Under the pieces are notes generated by a model. That model had not been told where the DNA came from, made no database searches, and worked only from the letters and a program-made list of their open reading frames with translations. A stretch of DNA of 64,000 nucleotides from Bradyrhizobium sp. LLZ17 (lineage in GTDB: Bacteria; Pseudomonadota; Alphaproteobacteria; Rhizobiales; Xanthobacteraceae), in the NCBI RefSeq assembly GCF_041200145.1, contig NZ_CP165734.1:1302001-1366000 (forward strand), written 5' to 3'. This document shows, one piece after another, positions 1-8,580 of the stretch. The translations under genes were made by a program, and so were the position numbers. How positions within the stretch are numbered: the stretch's first letter is position 1; each line of letters begins with the position of its first letter.

Positions 1-1
1 C

Positions 2-853
2 TATGCGCTCTATCCGCACATGACGGTCGCGGAGAACATGTCGTTCGGGCTGCGGCTGAAGCACTATCCGAAGGCCGAGATCAAGGCGCGGGTGACGGAA
101 GCCGCGCGGCTCCTCGACATCACCGACCTGATCGACCGCAAACCGAAGCAGCTGTCCGGCGGCCAGCGCCAGCGCGTCGCGATGGGCCGCGCCATCGTGC
201 GCAATCCGAAGGTCTTCCTGTTCGACGAGCCGCTGTCCAATCTCGACGCCAAGCTGCGCGTGCAGATGCGGATCGAGATCAAGAAGGTGCACCAGAAGGT
301 GCGCACCACGACGGTCTACGTCACCCACGACCAGGTCGAGGCGATGACGCTGGCCGATCGCGTGGTGGTGATGAACAAGGGGCGCATCGAGCAGATCGGC
401 ACGCCGAACGAGCTCTACCACAAGCCGGCGACGCGCTTCGTCGCGGGCTTCATCGGATCACCAGCGATGAACTTCATTCCGTGCCGGCTGGAAGAGTCAG
501 GCGGCAAGCTCAACATCCGCCTGACCGACCGCATCGCCTTCCCGCTGCCACCGGCCCGTGCCGCCCGCTACAACGCGCTGCCGCGAACCGAAAACCTTCT
601 GCTCGGCATTCGCCCCGAGCATCTCACGGAATCGCATGCGCATCTGGAGCCCGGCGTCGAGACTTTCGACACCGTGCTCGACGTCACCGAGCCGATGGGG
701 ATGGAGACCCTGGTTTATTTCGGGCTCGAGGGCACGCCGATCTGCGGCCGTGTCGATCCCAATGCCGGCGCCAAGGACGGGGCACCCATGCGTTTGGCGA
801 TGGACCTCAACAATATGCACCTGCTAAACGAGGCGACCGGCGTCGTGCTGTGA
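2..853 (+). CDS. ABC transporter ATP-binding protein, MalK/UgpC type (5' end missing)
   Basis: This is the ATPase subunit of a sugar-type importer, acting at the inner face of the cytoplasmic membrane. The frame is open from base 2, so the start and the Walker A region lie left of the window. Visible are the Q-loop neighbourhood (ALYPHMTV), the signature LSGGQRQRV, Walker B ([16 protein letters not shown]) and the switch histidine (VTHDQ). A C-terminal TOBE-like regulatory domain follows from about residue 150 of the visible part, as in MalK and UgpC. The substrate cannot be read from this subunit alone. The stop lies 34 nt before a 2-hydroxyacid dehydrogenase on the same strand, which suggests a shared uptake and catabolism operon. 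Confidence 0.93.
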   Translation, partial: YALYPHMTVAENMSFGLRLKHYPKAEIKARVTEAARLLDITDLIDRKPKQLSGGQRQRVAMGRAIVRNPKVFLFDEPLSNLDAKLRVQMRIEIKKVHQKVRTTTVYVTHDQVEAMTLADRVVVMNKGRIEQIGTPNELYHKPATRFVAGFIGSPAMNFIPCRLEESGGKLNIRLTDRIAFPLPPARAARYNALPRTENLLLGIRPEHLTESHAHLEPGVETFDTVLDVTEPMGMETLVYFGLEGTPICGRVDPNAGAKDGAPMRLAMDLNNMHLLNEATGVVL

Positions 854-887
854 CGGCACGACCATAAGCGCGAGCAGGCGGGGGACG

Positions 888-1877
888 ATGGCGACCAACA
901 AGAAGAAGATTTTCGTTACACAAACCTTGTCGCAAGGCGCGCGCACTCTTCTCACCCAACGGGACGATATCGAGCTCGTCGAGTTTCCGAACCTGATCTC
1001 GGCCAAGGACTTCGAGGCGCTGCTGAAGAGCCATGCGCCGGTCCACGGCGTGGCGCTGGGCGCCACCCCGTTCGGCGAGACAGAGCTCGAAGCCTCCAAG
1101 GACATGAAAGTGGTGACGCGGATCGGCGTCGGCTACGACGCCGTCGACGTGCCCGCCCTCTCCCGCCGCAAGGTGCCGCTGATGGTCGCAGGCAGCGCGA
1201 ACTCTCCCTCCGTCGCCGAACAGGCGCTTTTCATGATGCTGACGCTAGCCAAGCGCGCGCAGGAGATGCACGCCTGCGTCAAGGATGGCAGATGGGCCGA
1301 CCGCCTCGGCATGCTGCCATTCGATCTCTACGGCAAGACCGTGCTGATCGTCGGCTTCGGCCGCATCGGCACGCGCACCGCCAAGCGCTGCCTGGCGATG
1401 GAAATGAAGGTCCAGGTCTACGATCCCTACAAGGATGCCACCGAGATCAAGGCCGCCGGTTGCGAACCCGCGGCCGACCTCGACGCCGCGCTGCCTAACG
1501 CCGATTTCGTCACCATCCATTGCCCGAAGACGCCGGAGACAATCGGGCTTTTCAACGCGGCACGGATCGGGCTGATGAAGCCGACATCCTATCTCATCAA
1601 CACCGCGCGCGGCGGCATCGTGAAAGAAGCGGCGCTGTACGAAGCGCTGACCACGGGCAAGCTCGCCGGCGCCGGCATCGACGTGTTCGAGCAGGAGCCG
1701 CCGCCGGTCAGCCACGCGCTGCTCGCGCTGCCCAACGTCATCATCGCTCCGCATGTCGCCGGCGTCACCGTCGAGGCGGTGATCCGCATGAGCGAGCAGA
1801 CCGCGCGCAACATCCTGAGTGTGCTCGACGGTGATCCGATCCGGCAGAACATCATCAATCAGGACGTGCTCGGCTGA
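888..1877 (+). CDS. D-isomer-specific 2-hydroxyacid dehydrogenase (SerA/hydroxypyruvate reductase-like)
   Basis: A 329-residue NAD(P)-dependent oxidoreductase that interconverts 2-hydroxy acids and 2-keto acids. The Rossmann motif GFGRIG is at residues 156-161. The family catalytic triad is present as Arg241 (NTARGG), Glu270 (EQEPP) and His289 (APHVAG). At this length it lacks the C-terminal ACT domain of true phosphoglycerate dehydrogenases, so a broader 2-hydroxyacid substrate is more likely than serine biosynthesis. It follows an ABC ATPase gene by 34 nt and is probably cotranscribed with that transporter, which may import its substrate or a precursor. Confidence 0.9.
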   Translation: MATNKKKIFVTQTLSQGARTLLTQRDDIELVEFPNLISAKDFEALLKSHAPVHGVALGATPFGETELEASKDMKVVTRIGVGYDAVDVPALSRRKVPLMVAGSANSPSVAEQALFMMLTLAKRAQEMHACVKDGRWADRLGMLPFDLYGKTVLIVGFGRIGTRTAKRCLAMEMKVQVYDPYKDATEIKAAGCEPAADLDAALPNADFVTIHCPKTPETIGLFNAARIGLMKPTSYLINTARGGIVKEAALYEALTTGKLAGAGIDVFEQEPPPVSHALLALPNVIIAPHVAGVTVEAVIRMSEQTARNILSVLDGDPIRQNIINQDVLG

Positions 1878-2044
1878 AGAGAATCCAGGGCGGGTGGCCC
1901 ATCCACCCGCCTTCGCAGCGCCAGAATGCGTCCCATTTTGGTGCAGATCGAGCCCCAACTCAGCCTTAATCAAACCCGCGTATAAGCCAGCCGCGCCGGC
2001 AGTGGGACCAATTTGCCGGCGGCGTCGAGCTGGAGGATGGACTC

Positions 2045-2500
2045 TTGTCAGAAATCGACCCGACCGACCAAGCGCTGGCGACCATCGCCAGCATTTTTGA
2101 GCACTCCGAGCCCCCGCTTGCCGTCCGGGACACCGAGTCCGAAACCGCGGTCAGCGATGAACATTCCATCGTCGACGAGCACGAGCACCCCGTGGTCGAG
2201 GAGCAGCCGCTGGTACCAGAGCCGGCCGACGCCGATGGCTACAGCAAGCTCGGCCCCGGGCCGATGGTCGCGATCCGCCTCAAATGGACGGTCCATCGCG
2301 GCGACGATGGCCAGTACTACGTGCACGAGACCATCGGCGAACAATCCGCGCCGGTGATCAGCGGCCCGATGACGAGCGAAGCCGCGGTGCATTTCGTCGA
2401 TGCGCACCAGGACGAGGCGCATCGGCGCTTCGAAGAGCTGCGCAGCGAGATCGCAGGCCGCAGCTCGCTCGCAGATTACGAGCGCAAGGGCGAAGCGTAA
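2045..2500 (+). CDS. hypothetical acidic protein
   Basis: A 151-residue protein of unknown function. The first 70 residues are very acidic and probably disordered (Glu, Asp, Val and Pro rich). The C-terminal half (from about residue 75, MVAIRLKWTV) looks like a small folded domain with alternating strands and helices. The start is a TTG with a GGAGG ribosome-binding site 8 nt upstream; no in-frame ATG precedes the conserved-looking part. No signal peptide or membrane segment is visible. It converges on the DUF1993 gene, with the stop codons 10 nt apart. Confidence 0.7.
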   Translation: MSEIDPTDQALATIASIFEHSEPPLAVRDTESETAVSDEHSIVDEHEHPVVEEQPLVPEPADADGYSKLGPGPMVAIRLKWTVHRGDDGQYYVHETIGEQSAPVISGPMTSEAAVHFVDAHQDEAHRRFEELRSEIAGRSSLADYERKGEA

Positions 2501-2510
2501 GCTCATCGCC

Positions 2511-3020
2511 TCACTTCCGGGCGAGATAATCCTTCTTGACGAGCTCGACGCCTGCGTGCCGCAGCAGGTCGTAGGCCGTCGTCACGTGAAAGAAGAACTG
2601 CGGGACGCTGAACGTCAGCAGCAGCGTCCGCCCGGTGAAGGGCAGCTCGGTGCCGTTCTTCAGCCTGAAGAAGACATGCCGCTCCGCCGCCGCATCGATG
2701 TCGGCACGCGGCAGGCTTTCGATAAAATCGATCGAGGTTGCGATGCGCGCCTGAAGGCCGGCCATGTCGTGCTCCAGCGCCGGCAGCGCCACAGGCTCCT
2801 GCTGCGCCAGCAACGCCGGCGCGATCGTGGCGTGCCGGCAGGCTTCGCCGACCTGCTGCGCCAGATCGTACATGTTCGGCGACAGCCGCATCCCGAGCAG
2901 GACGGCCGGATTGAACTTGCGGGTCTCGGCATAGGCGACGCCCTTGTCGAGCAGTCCGGACAGATTGCGCAGATGCGGCACGAACAGGCCGACCGAGGCC
3001 TCGTACATCGAGATCGTCAC
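2511..3020 (-). CDS. DUF1993 family protein
   Basis: A 169-residue protein whose opening (TISMYEASVGLF, then a helix containing LLDKG) is typical of the DUF1993 family, helical proteins distantly resembling the DinB/YfiT four-helix fold. No enzymatic activity is established for the family. The start is GTG at 3020, supported by an AAGGA ribosome-binding site about 8 nt upstream; an ATG 12 nt further in is the alternative. It is transcribed away from the PheC-like gene. Confidence 0.85.
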   Translation of the reverse strand: MTISMYEASVGLFVPHLRNLSGLLDKGVAYAETRKFNPAVLLGMRLSPNMYDLAQQVGEACRHATIAPALLAQQEPVALPALEHDMAGLQARIATSIDFIESLPRADIDAAAERHVFFRLKNGTELPFTGRTLLLTFSVPQFFFHVTTAYDLLRHAGVELVKKDYLARK

Positions 3021-3120
3021 CCCAAATTTCCTTTCAGATCCTGCTCGCCAGCAATTGCCATCTGGTCTAAATCCACATCAAGAGCGGCACAATGACAGCT
3101 CGGGCATCGGTGGAAAAGAG

Positions 3121-3903
3121 ATGATCGTTCAGATCGTGGCGGCCCTGGCCGTGATGTTGCTGGCAAACCTTTCGGCCCAGGCGCAGCAGCCGGGACCCTC
3201 GCGCCTCGACGACATCGTCAAGCGCGGCACTTTGCGGGTCGGCATGACCGGCGACTACAAGCCCTTCACCTATCTCGACAAGGCCACCCAGCGATTCTCT
3301 GGCTTCGATGTCGACATGGCGGAGGCGTTGGGCAAGGCGCTCGGCGTCAAGGTCGAATATGTGCCGACGGCCTGGCCGAAGCTGATGAAGGATTTCGAGG
3401 CCGACCAGTTCGACATCGCGATGGGCGGCATCTCGGTCACGCTCGACCGGCAGAAGAAGGGCTACTTCTCCGCGCCGATCATGCGCGAGGGCAAGACGCC
3501 GATCGCGCGCTGCGCCGACGTGGGCAAGTACCAGACCATCGCCGATATCGACAAGAAGGGCACCCGCGTCATCGTCAATCCCGGCGGCACCAATGAGCGT
3601 TTTGCGCGCGCCAACGTCAAGGACGCGGACATCAACGTGTTTCCGGACAACACCGTGATCTTCGACGAGATTGCCAAGGGCAATGCCGACCTGATGATGA
3701 CGGACGCCTCCGAGACACGTTATCAGCAGAAGCAGCATGCCGGCGTGCTCTGCGCGGTGCACCCGGACAAGCCGTTCGACTTCTCCGAGAAAGCCTATTG
3801 GCTGCAGCGCGACATGGCGCTGAAGGCCTTCGTCGACCAGTGGCTGCACATCTCCATGGAGGACGGCAGCTACAAGAAGATCTACGCCGCCTGGTTCGAC
3901 TAG
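3121..3903 (+). CDS. PheC-like periplasmic cyclohexadienyl (arogenate/prephenate) dehydratase or solute-binding protein
   Basis: A 260-residue protein of the periplasmic binding protein type 3 fold. An N-terminal signal peptide (hydrophobic to about residue 20, ending AQAQ) indicates export. The body follows secreted cyclohexadienyl dehydratases (PheC): RGTLRVGMTGDYKPF near the mature start, then RQKKGYFSAP, a VNPGGTNERFA segment, and CAVHPDKPFDF near the end. PheC converts prephenate to phenylpyruvate and arogenate to phenylalanine. Amino-acid binding proteins share the fold, but NPGGTNERFA is characteristic of the PheC branch. The frame is open further upstream to 2944; I chose 3121 because it puts the signal peptide at the N terminus. 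No ABC partner genes adjoin it. Confidence 0.82.
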   Translation: MIVQIVAALAVMLLANLSAQAQQPGPSRLDDIVKRGTLRVGMTGDYKPFTYLDKATQRFSGFDVDMAEALGKALGVKVEYVPTAWPKLMKDFEADQFDIAMGGISVTLDRQKKGYFSAPIMREGKTPIARCADVGKYQTIADIDKKGTRVIVNPGGTNERFARANVKDADINVFPDNTVIFDEIAKGNADLMMTDASETRYQQKQHAGVLCAVHPDKPFDFSEKAYWLQRDMALKAFVDQWLHISMEDGSYKKIYAAWFD

Positions 3904-3995
3904 CGCCCACCCCTTTCGCTTGCCTCAGCCAAACTTTGGACCGGCTCCGCGCGTATTGAACCCGGACCGCCGGGAGGACGACTCATACCGAGAAC

Positions 3996-4011
3996 AGTGA
4001 TCTAGATCACT
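3996..4011. promoter_or_regulatory. perfect 16-bp palindrome (Crp/Fnr-type operator or small terminator)
   Basis: AGTGATCTAGATCACT is fully self-complementary. It reads as GTGA-N6-TCAC, the Crp/Fnr family half-site arrangement, and lies 62 nt upstream of the ATG at 4073. It is followed by a T run (4011-4015), so it could instead fold as a 6-bp stem with a 4-nt loop and terminate the PheC-like transcript. The sequence alone does not decide between the two. Confidence 0.4.
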
Positions 4012-4072
4012 TTTTGCGATCGGGCCGGGGCGTAGGCGTCGGTGCGGGGACCACCTGTTTCAGGAGATTGAA

Positions 4073-4881
4073 ATGAGGAAGCTGTTGGCGATGGCCGCAT
4101 TCCTTTTGGCGAGTACCGCAGCGCAAGCGCAGTACACCTTCGATTACGGCGGGCGGACCATCCGCATCGACCCCGATCGCGGCACGGTGTCGATCCCCGG
4201 CGTCTACGACAACACCGGCCAGGGCAAGACCAAGAAGGCCAAAAAGAACGACGCGAAGCCGGAACAGGCTCCGCAACAGGCCAAGGTCGATCCGCAAGAG
4301 CCGGCCGCACCGGCCGCCGCTCCCGCCGCAGCGCCGCCCGCGGCCGAGCAGGCTCCGGCCGCGGCTCCTGCAGCTGCAGCGCCACCGCCCGCTCCGCCAG
4401 CACCTGCGTCGACAGCGACCGCCAACAATGCTCCGGCCGACACGGCCGTGCTGCCGCCCGCGCCGCCCCCGGCCCCGACTGTAGCTGCCGCGCCCCGGCG
4501 CCGCCTCCGCTCCCAGCGCCAGCGCCGGTTCAGTCGGCGGCCGTCAGCCCGGCTCCCGCCGCCGCACCGGCGCGTGATCTCAATTCACCGCTGGGCGTCT
4601 GGCTCACGGAGGAGAAGGAAGGCAAGGTCCGCATCGAACAGTGCGGCAACAATCTCTGCGGCTATTCGGTCGACAGCAAATCGAACCAGAACGGCGAGCA
4701 GGTCCTGATCAACATGAAGCCGACAAAGGACCAGAAATGGTCCGGCCGCATCCTCGATCCCAACAACGGCTCGACTTACGACTCGACGATCGCACTGAAG
4801 GGCACCGACCGTCTGCGGGTGCAGGGCTGCGCCTTCGGCGGCATGTTCTGCGGCGGCCAGACCTGGACGCGCGTGAACTGA
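4073..4881 (+). CDS. secreted DUF2147-type protein with Pro/Ala linker (frame broken at 4493-4496)
   Basis: It starts with a signal peptide (MRKLLAMAAFLLAS, cleaved near AQAQ), then a lysine-rich stretch, then a long Ala/Pro linker. The reading frame from 4073 runs into an unrelated frame after a CCCC run at 4493-4496. With one C added there, the protein continues to a stop at 4879-4881 and gains a DUF2147-like C-terminal domain (LGVWLTEEKEGKVRIEQC through GGQTWTRVN), typical of small exported proteins of unknown role. The corrected length would be 269 residues. The break is either a sequencing error or a real frameshift that removes the only folded domain. A possible Crp/Fnr-type palindrome lies upstream. 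Confidence 0.75.
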
Positions 4882-5057
4882 GCTACGCGTACGGCGTTCC
4901 GACTTCGAAAAGGGCTCCACGATGCGGGCCCTTTTCCTTGTGCCCGTCGTTGCGGGGTGCGCCACCTCACACAGCCCCATGCGCGCGTGACTGTCATCAC
5001 ATCGCGTGTCCCCCGCGTCTGCCAGGATGCAAGCAGGTTCAACCACAGGGGCGTGTC

Positions 5058-5408
5058 ATGAATTGTTTTCGCAAAGGGCTGTTCGTTACCGTGTTCGCCT
5101 TGGCTCTGCCGGTCGCGCAAGCGAACGCCAGCACGTTCGACGGCGCATGGAATGTTCGCATCGCGTCGTCGAGCGAGACCTGCGGCAACGGCGCAACCGT
5201 CGCGATCGGCATCAACAATGGTCAGATTGCTTCGAGCAGCGCCGCGGTGACGGCGTCCGGCCGTGTCGCCGATGCTGGCAGCATCAACGTCACCTTGAGC
5301 ACGGGCCTCAAGCGCGCCGTTGGCTTCGGCCGGCTCAGCGGCACCTCCGGCTCCGGCACATGGCGTGGCGCCATGTGCACGGGGACGTGGACCGCTGAGC
5401 GGATATAG
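5058..5408 (+). CDS. small exported protein, lipocalin/heme-utilisation-like beta fold
   Basis: A 116-residue protein beginning with a clear signal peptide (FRKGLFVTVFALALPVAQANA, cleaved after about residue 24). The mature part has a TFDGAWNVRI opening and repeated short strands ending GSGTWRGAMCTGTWTA. That pattern is common in small rhizobial exported proteins of beta-barrel type. Two cysteines near the start and end of the mature chain could form a disulphide. The function is unknown. It ends one base before the stop of the convergent cupin gene. Confidence 0.75.
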   Translation: MNCFRKGLFVTVFALALPVAQANASTFDGAWNVRIASSSETCGNGATVAIGINNGQIASSSAAVTASGRVADAGSINVTLSTGLKRAVGFGRLSGTSGSGTWRGAMCTGTWTAERI

Positions 5409-5813
5409 CTAGCCGACTGCCGCGCCGTACTCGGCGTCGGTCACCGGCTCCAGCCAGGTCGAATAGACGCCGTCAAGCGCTTCCTGCATCGCGATGTGGG
5501 TCATGCCGTTGGTCGGCGTCGCCCCGTGCCAATGCAGTTCGCCCGGCGGAATCCAGACGGTATCGCCGGGACGGATCTCGCGGATCGGGCCGCCCTTGGC
5601 CTGGACCCGGCCGACGCCGGAGATGACGTACAGCGTCTGTCCGAGCGGATGATGATGCCAGTTGGTGCGCGCACCCGGCTCGAACGACACGCGCGAGCAG
5701 TTCAGCCGTGCTGGCGCGGGCGCCATGATCACGGGGTCCTGCAATACGGTGCCGGTGAAGTTTTCCTTGGGCGCGCGGCGGGTCGGCCGCGTGCCTGCGA
5801 CAGTGATCTCCAT
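5409..5813 (-). CDS. cupin domain protein
   Basis: A 134-residue single-domain cupin. Motif 1 is visible as the metal-binding cluster NWHHHPLGQTLYVISG and motif 2 as PGDTVWIPPGELHWHG, so the usual His/His/Glu-type metal site appears largely intact. Small cupins of this type include carboxymuconolactone-associated and other metal-dependent enzymes; the substrate cannot be assigned. The RraA-family gene lies 22 nt upstream on the same strand, so the two probably form one transcript. Confidence 0.88.
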   Translation of the reverse strand: MEITVAGTRPTRRAPKENFTGTVLQDPVIMAPAPARLNCSRVSFEPGARTNWHHHPLGQTLYVISGVGRVQAKGGPIREIRPGDTVWIPPGELHWHGATPTNGMTHIAMQEALDGVYSTWLEPVTDAEYGAAVG

Positions 5814-5835
5814 GGTGGTACCTCGCTTGTTGTCG

Positions 5836-6534
5836 TTACTTCTTGCTTGCCGCGTAGCGCGCCTTGGTCTCGGCGTTCATGGGATAGAGGCCCGGCAGCA
5901 CCGCGCCGTTGTTCACCTCGTTGACGATCCAGGCTTCCATGCGTTCCTGCTCGACACCTTCGGCCAGCACGTGATCGAGCATCGCCTGCGGGATCAACAC
6001 GCAGCCGTCCTGGTCGGCGACCACGATGTCGTTCGGGAACACCGCGACGCCGCCGCAGCCAATCGGCTCGCCCCAGCCGACGAAGGTGAGGCCGGCAACG
6101 GAGGGCGGCGCGGCATAGCCGTCGCACCACACCGGAAGATTGGTCCCGAGCACGCCCTCGACATCACGCACCACGCCGTCGGTGACGAGCGCGGTGACGC
6201 CGCGCTTCATCATGCGGGCGCAGAGGATGTCGCCAAAAATGCCGGCATCGGTGATGCCCATGGCATCGACCACGGCGATGCAGCCCTCGGGCATCGCCTC
6301 GATCGCGGTCCGGGTCGAGATCGGCGACGACCAGGATTCCGGCGTCGCCAGATCCTCGCGCGCCGGCACGAAGCGCAGCGTGAAGGCCGGTCCCACCAGG
6401 CGCGGCAGGCCCGGACGCAGCGGACGCGCGCCGCGCATCCAGATGTTGCGCAGGCCCTTCTTGAGCAGGACCGTGGTGATGGTGGCGGTGGTGATGCCGG
6501 CGAGGGTCTTGCGGGCTTCGGGGGATAGCGACAT
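5836..6534 (-). CDS. RraA / HMG-aldolase family protein (annotated in relatives as ribonuclease activity regulator RraA)
   Basis: A 232-residue protein of the RraA/menG-like fold. The family appears as the ITTATITTVLLKKGL opening, the GDIL.AR region and the GVVRDVEG turn, which matches the G-x20-R-D-x2 pattern of the related divalent-metal HMG/CHA aldolases. True RraA proteins inhibit RNase E, but many alphaproteobacterial members probably act on small keto acids. I start it at 6534 (MSLSPEARKTL) because the longer open frame to 6612 adds only a basic, unconserved-looking stretch. It is probably cotranscribed with the downstream cupin and is divergent from the pxp operon. Confidence 0.82.
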   Translation of the reverse strand: MSLSPEARKTLAGITTATITTVLLKKGLRNIWMRGARPLRPGLPRLVGPAFTLRFVPAREDLATPESWSSPISTRTAIEAMPEGCIAVVDAMGITDAGIFGDILCARMMKRGVTALVTDGVVRDVEGVLGTNLPVWCDGYAAPPSVAGLTFVGWGEPIGCGGVAVFPNDIVVADQDGCVLIPQAMLDHVLAEGVEQERMEAWIVNEVNNGAVLPGLYPMNAETKARYAASKK

Positions 6535-6632
6535 GGACGGCAACGAGCTCCGAAATAGGCGGGACAGGACGCCGCGCATCTTGCGAGGCGCCGCCTTCGC
6601 GTCAAGGGCCAAGAACGCAGGCCCGCCGGGCT

Positions 6633-6650
6633 GTTATGCGATGCGATAAC
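6633..6650. promoter_or_regulatory. inverted repeat GTTAT-N8-ATAAC in the rraA-like/pxp divergent region
   Basis: The 6535-6781 gap separates divergent genes. It holds GTTAT, an 8-nt centre and ATAAC, and the right arm overlaps a second motif, ATAA-N7-TTAT, which fits the T-N11-A shape bound by LysR-family regulators. No LysR gene is in the window. The rest of the gap shows nothing else I can name. Confidence 0.35.
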
Positions 6651-6781
6651 AAGGCTTTATCCCTTGCCCTTGCATTAATTTATTGGACTTGCGAGCGCAT
6701 TTACGCGAAGCAGGCGATGCGCAGCTCAAGGATGAGCCCGCGTTTTCCAGAAGCCCGATTTCGAGAGCCCTTCGACAGCTC

Positions 6782-7514
6782 ATGACCGCGACGCTTCCCC
6801 CGCCCCGCCTTCTGCCCAGTGGCGACAGCGCCGTCACGGTCGAGTTCAGCCGCACCATCGACGATACCGCCAACCAGCGCGTGCTGGCGCTCGACAAGGT
6901 GCTCGCCGCGGCGGCGATCGATGGGATCACCGAATCCGTCCCGACGTATCGCTCGCTGCTGGTTCATTACGATCCCGGCAAGATCGGCTTCGACGCCCTT
7001 GGCGAAAAGCTGCTTGCGCTTGCGACCCAGCCGCTGCCGCCGGCTACGACGGCGCGGCGCTGGCGCATTCCCGTCGCCTATGGCGGCGAGCACGGCATCG
7101 ACCTCGAGGATGTCGCCAAGGCGTTGAACACCACGCCCGACGACATCGTCGCCAGGCATGTCGCCGGCGACTACAAAGTCGCGATGATCGGCTTCACGCC
7201 GGGCTGGTCTTATCTCAGCGGGCTGGACAAATCCCTGCACATGTCGCGGCGGCGAGAATCCGCGGTTGCTGACCCCCGCCGGCACGATCTCGATCGGGGG
7301 CATCCAGGCCGGAATCCAGTGCCTGGCTGCCCCGAGCGGCTGGCATCTGCTCGGCCGCACGCCGGTGCGGACGTATCAGCTCCACCGGAATCCGATCTTT
7401 CTGACCGAACCCGGTGATCGCGTGACGTTTTTCGCGATCGACCACAAGACCTTGGAGGAGCAGGATCGCGCCGCCGAGGCCGGCGAGATCATCGCCGAGC
7501 AGGTGGTCGCATGA
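6782..7514 (+). CDS. pxpB: 5-oxoprolinase subunit PxpB (KipI family), frame broken near 7250
   Basis: Subunit B of the ATP-dependent 5-oxoprolinase PxpABC, which opens 5-oxoproline to glutamate. The N-terminal part reads LLPSGDSAVTVEFS and continues to IGFTPGWSYLSGLD, both typical of KipI-like proteins. After the SRR residues at about 7250 the frame shifts. The family C-terminal part (LLTPAGTISIGG, GIQAGIQCLAAP, WHLLGRTPVRTYQ) continues in the next frame to the stop at 7512-7514. Removing one base in the CGGCGGCG run at 7247-7254 gives a 243-residue protein. The stop overlaps the pxpC start by 4 nt (ATGA). A sequencing error is likely because pxpC and pxpA are intact. Confidence 0.88.
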
Positions 7515-8548
7515 GCCGGCTCGTTGTCGCCAGCATCGGGCCTGCAAGCTCCGTCCAGGACGGCGGGCGTCCGGGTGCGCAGCGCTATGGCCTGACCCCA
7601 AGCGGCGCGATGGATCGCCTTGCGCTCGCGGCAGCGAATACGCTGGTCAGCAACGACCCGTTCGCCGCCGTTGTCGAGATCGGCCCGTTCGGCGCCGCCT
7701 TCACGGCCCGCGACGGCGCGGTGCGCGTTGCGGTTGCCGGCGCGCCGCGCAACGCGGATATCGCCGGCCGACCGGTGGCCATGGAGACCTCGGTGACGCT
7801 GAAGGACGGTGAGACGCTGACGCTTGGTTTCGCCCGCGGCGGCGCGTTCACTTATCTCGCGATCGAAGGCGGCATCAAGGGTGAGCCGGTGTTCGGCAGT
7901 CTCGCGGTGAACGCGCGCGCGGGCCTCGGCAGCCCCTACCCGCGCCCGCTGCAGTCCGGCGACGAATTCGACGTCGATCCCGCGAGCGGCGCGCCTGAGC
8001 TGCGGATTGAATTGCCAAAGCCGATGAATGGTCCCATTCGCGTCCTGCTGGGACCACAGGACGACGAGTTCGACGACGCCAACAAGACGCTGTTCCTCAA
8101 CAGCGAATGGAAGATCTCGGCGACGTCCGACCGTATGGGCTACCGGCTCGAGGGTCCCGCGATCAAGCACCTGCACGGCCACAACATCGTTTCCGACGGC
8201 ACCGTCGACGGCAGCATCCAGGTGCCCGGCAACGGCGCGCCGATCGCCCTGATGATGGACCGCGGCACCTCCGGCGGTTATCCGAAGATCGCAACCGTGA
8301 TCACGGCCGATGTCGGCCGCCTCGCGCAGATCTCGGCCGGCACGGTGTTCCGCTTCAAGGCCGTCAGCATGGCCGAGGCGCAGGACGAGGCCAAGACATT
8401 CGCGCAACTGATCCGCACCCTGCCCGATCGCTTGCGCGCCGCCGACACCGTCGCGCTCAACATCGAAGCGCTCAGCGATGCCAACGTGGCGGGCTATGCT
8501 GTCAGTGCCGTCGACGCCGGGACCTGGCAAGTTGCGGCCGAGCCGTAA
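7511..8548 (+). CDS. pxpC: 5-oxoprolinase subunit PxpC (biotin-dependent carboxyltransferase-like, KipA family)
   Basis: A 345-residue partner of PxpB. Family landmarks are the opening [18 protein letters not shown], the [13 protein letters not shown] segment, the [19 protein letters not shown] region and the late [12 protein letters not shown] motif. KipA-like proteins share the fold of the allophanate hydrolase/urea carboxylase C-terminal domain; in PxpABC they phosphorylate and open 5-oxoproline together with PxpB. The start overlaps pxpB by 4 nt, implying translational coupling, and the stop is 32 nt before pxpA. Confidence 0.93.
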   Translation: MSRLVVASIGPASSVQDGGRPGAQRYGLTPSGAMDRLALAAANTLVSNDPFAAVVEIGPFGAAFTARDGAVRVAVAGAPRNADIAGRPVAMETSVTLKDGETLTLGFARGGAFTYLAIEGGIKGEPVFGSLAVNARAGLGSPYPRPLQSGDEFDVDPASGAPELRIELPKPMNGPIRVLLGPQDDEFDDANKTLFLNSEWKISATSDRMGYRLEGPAIKHLHGHNIVSDGTVDGSIQVPGNGAPIALMMDRGTSGGYPKIATVITADVGRLAQISAGTVFRFKAVSMAEAQDEAKTFAQLIRTLPDRLRAADTVALNIEALSDANVAGYAVSAVDAGTWQVAAEP

Positions 8549-8580
8549 ACGACAAGAGGACCAGAGACGGAGAGCACCCC

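Noticed and set aside
2944..3120. Longer start for the PheC-like protein
   Set aside because: It would bury the signal peptide inside the protein and overlap the opposite DUF1993 gene.
4073..4881. Programmed frameshifting at the CCCC run
   Set aside because: No slippery heptamer followed by a pseudoknot is seen, and similar breaks occur in unrelated genes, so error is simpler.
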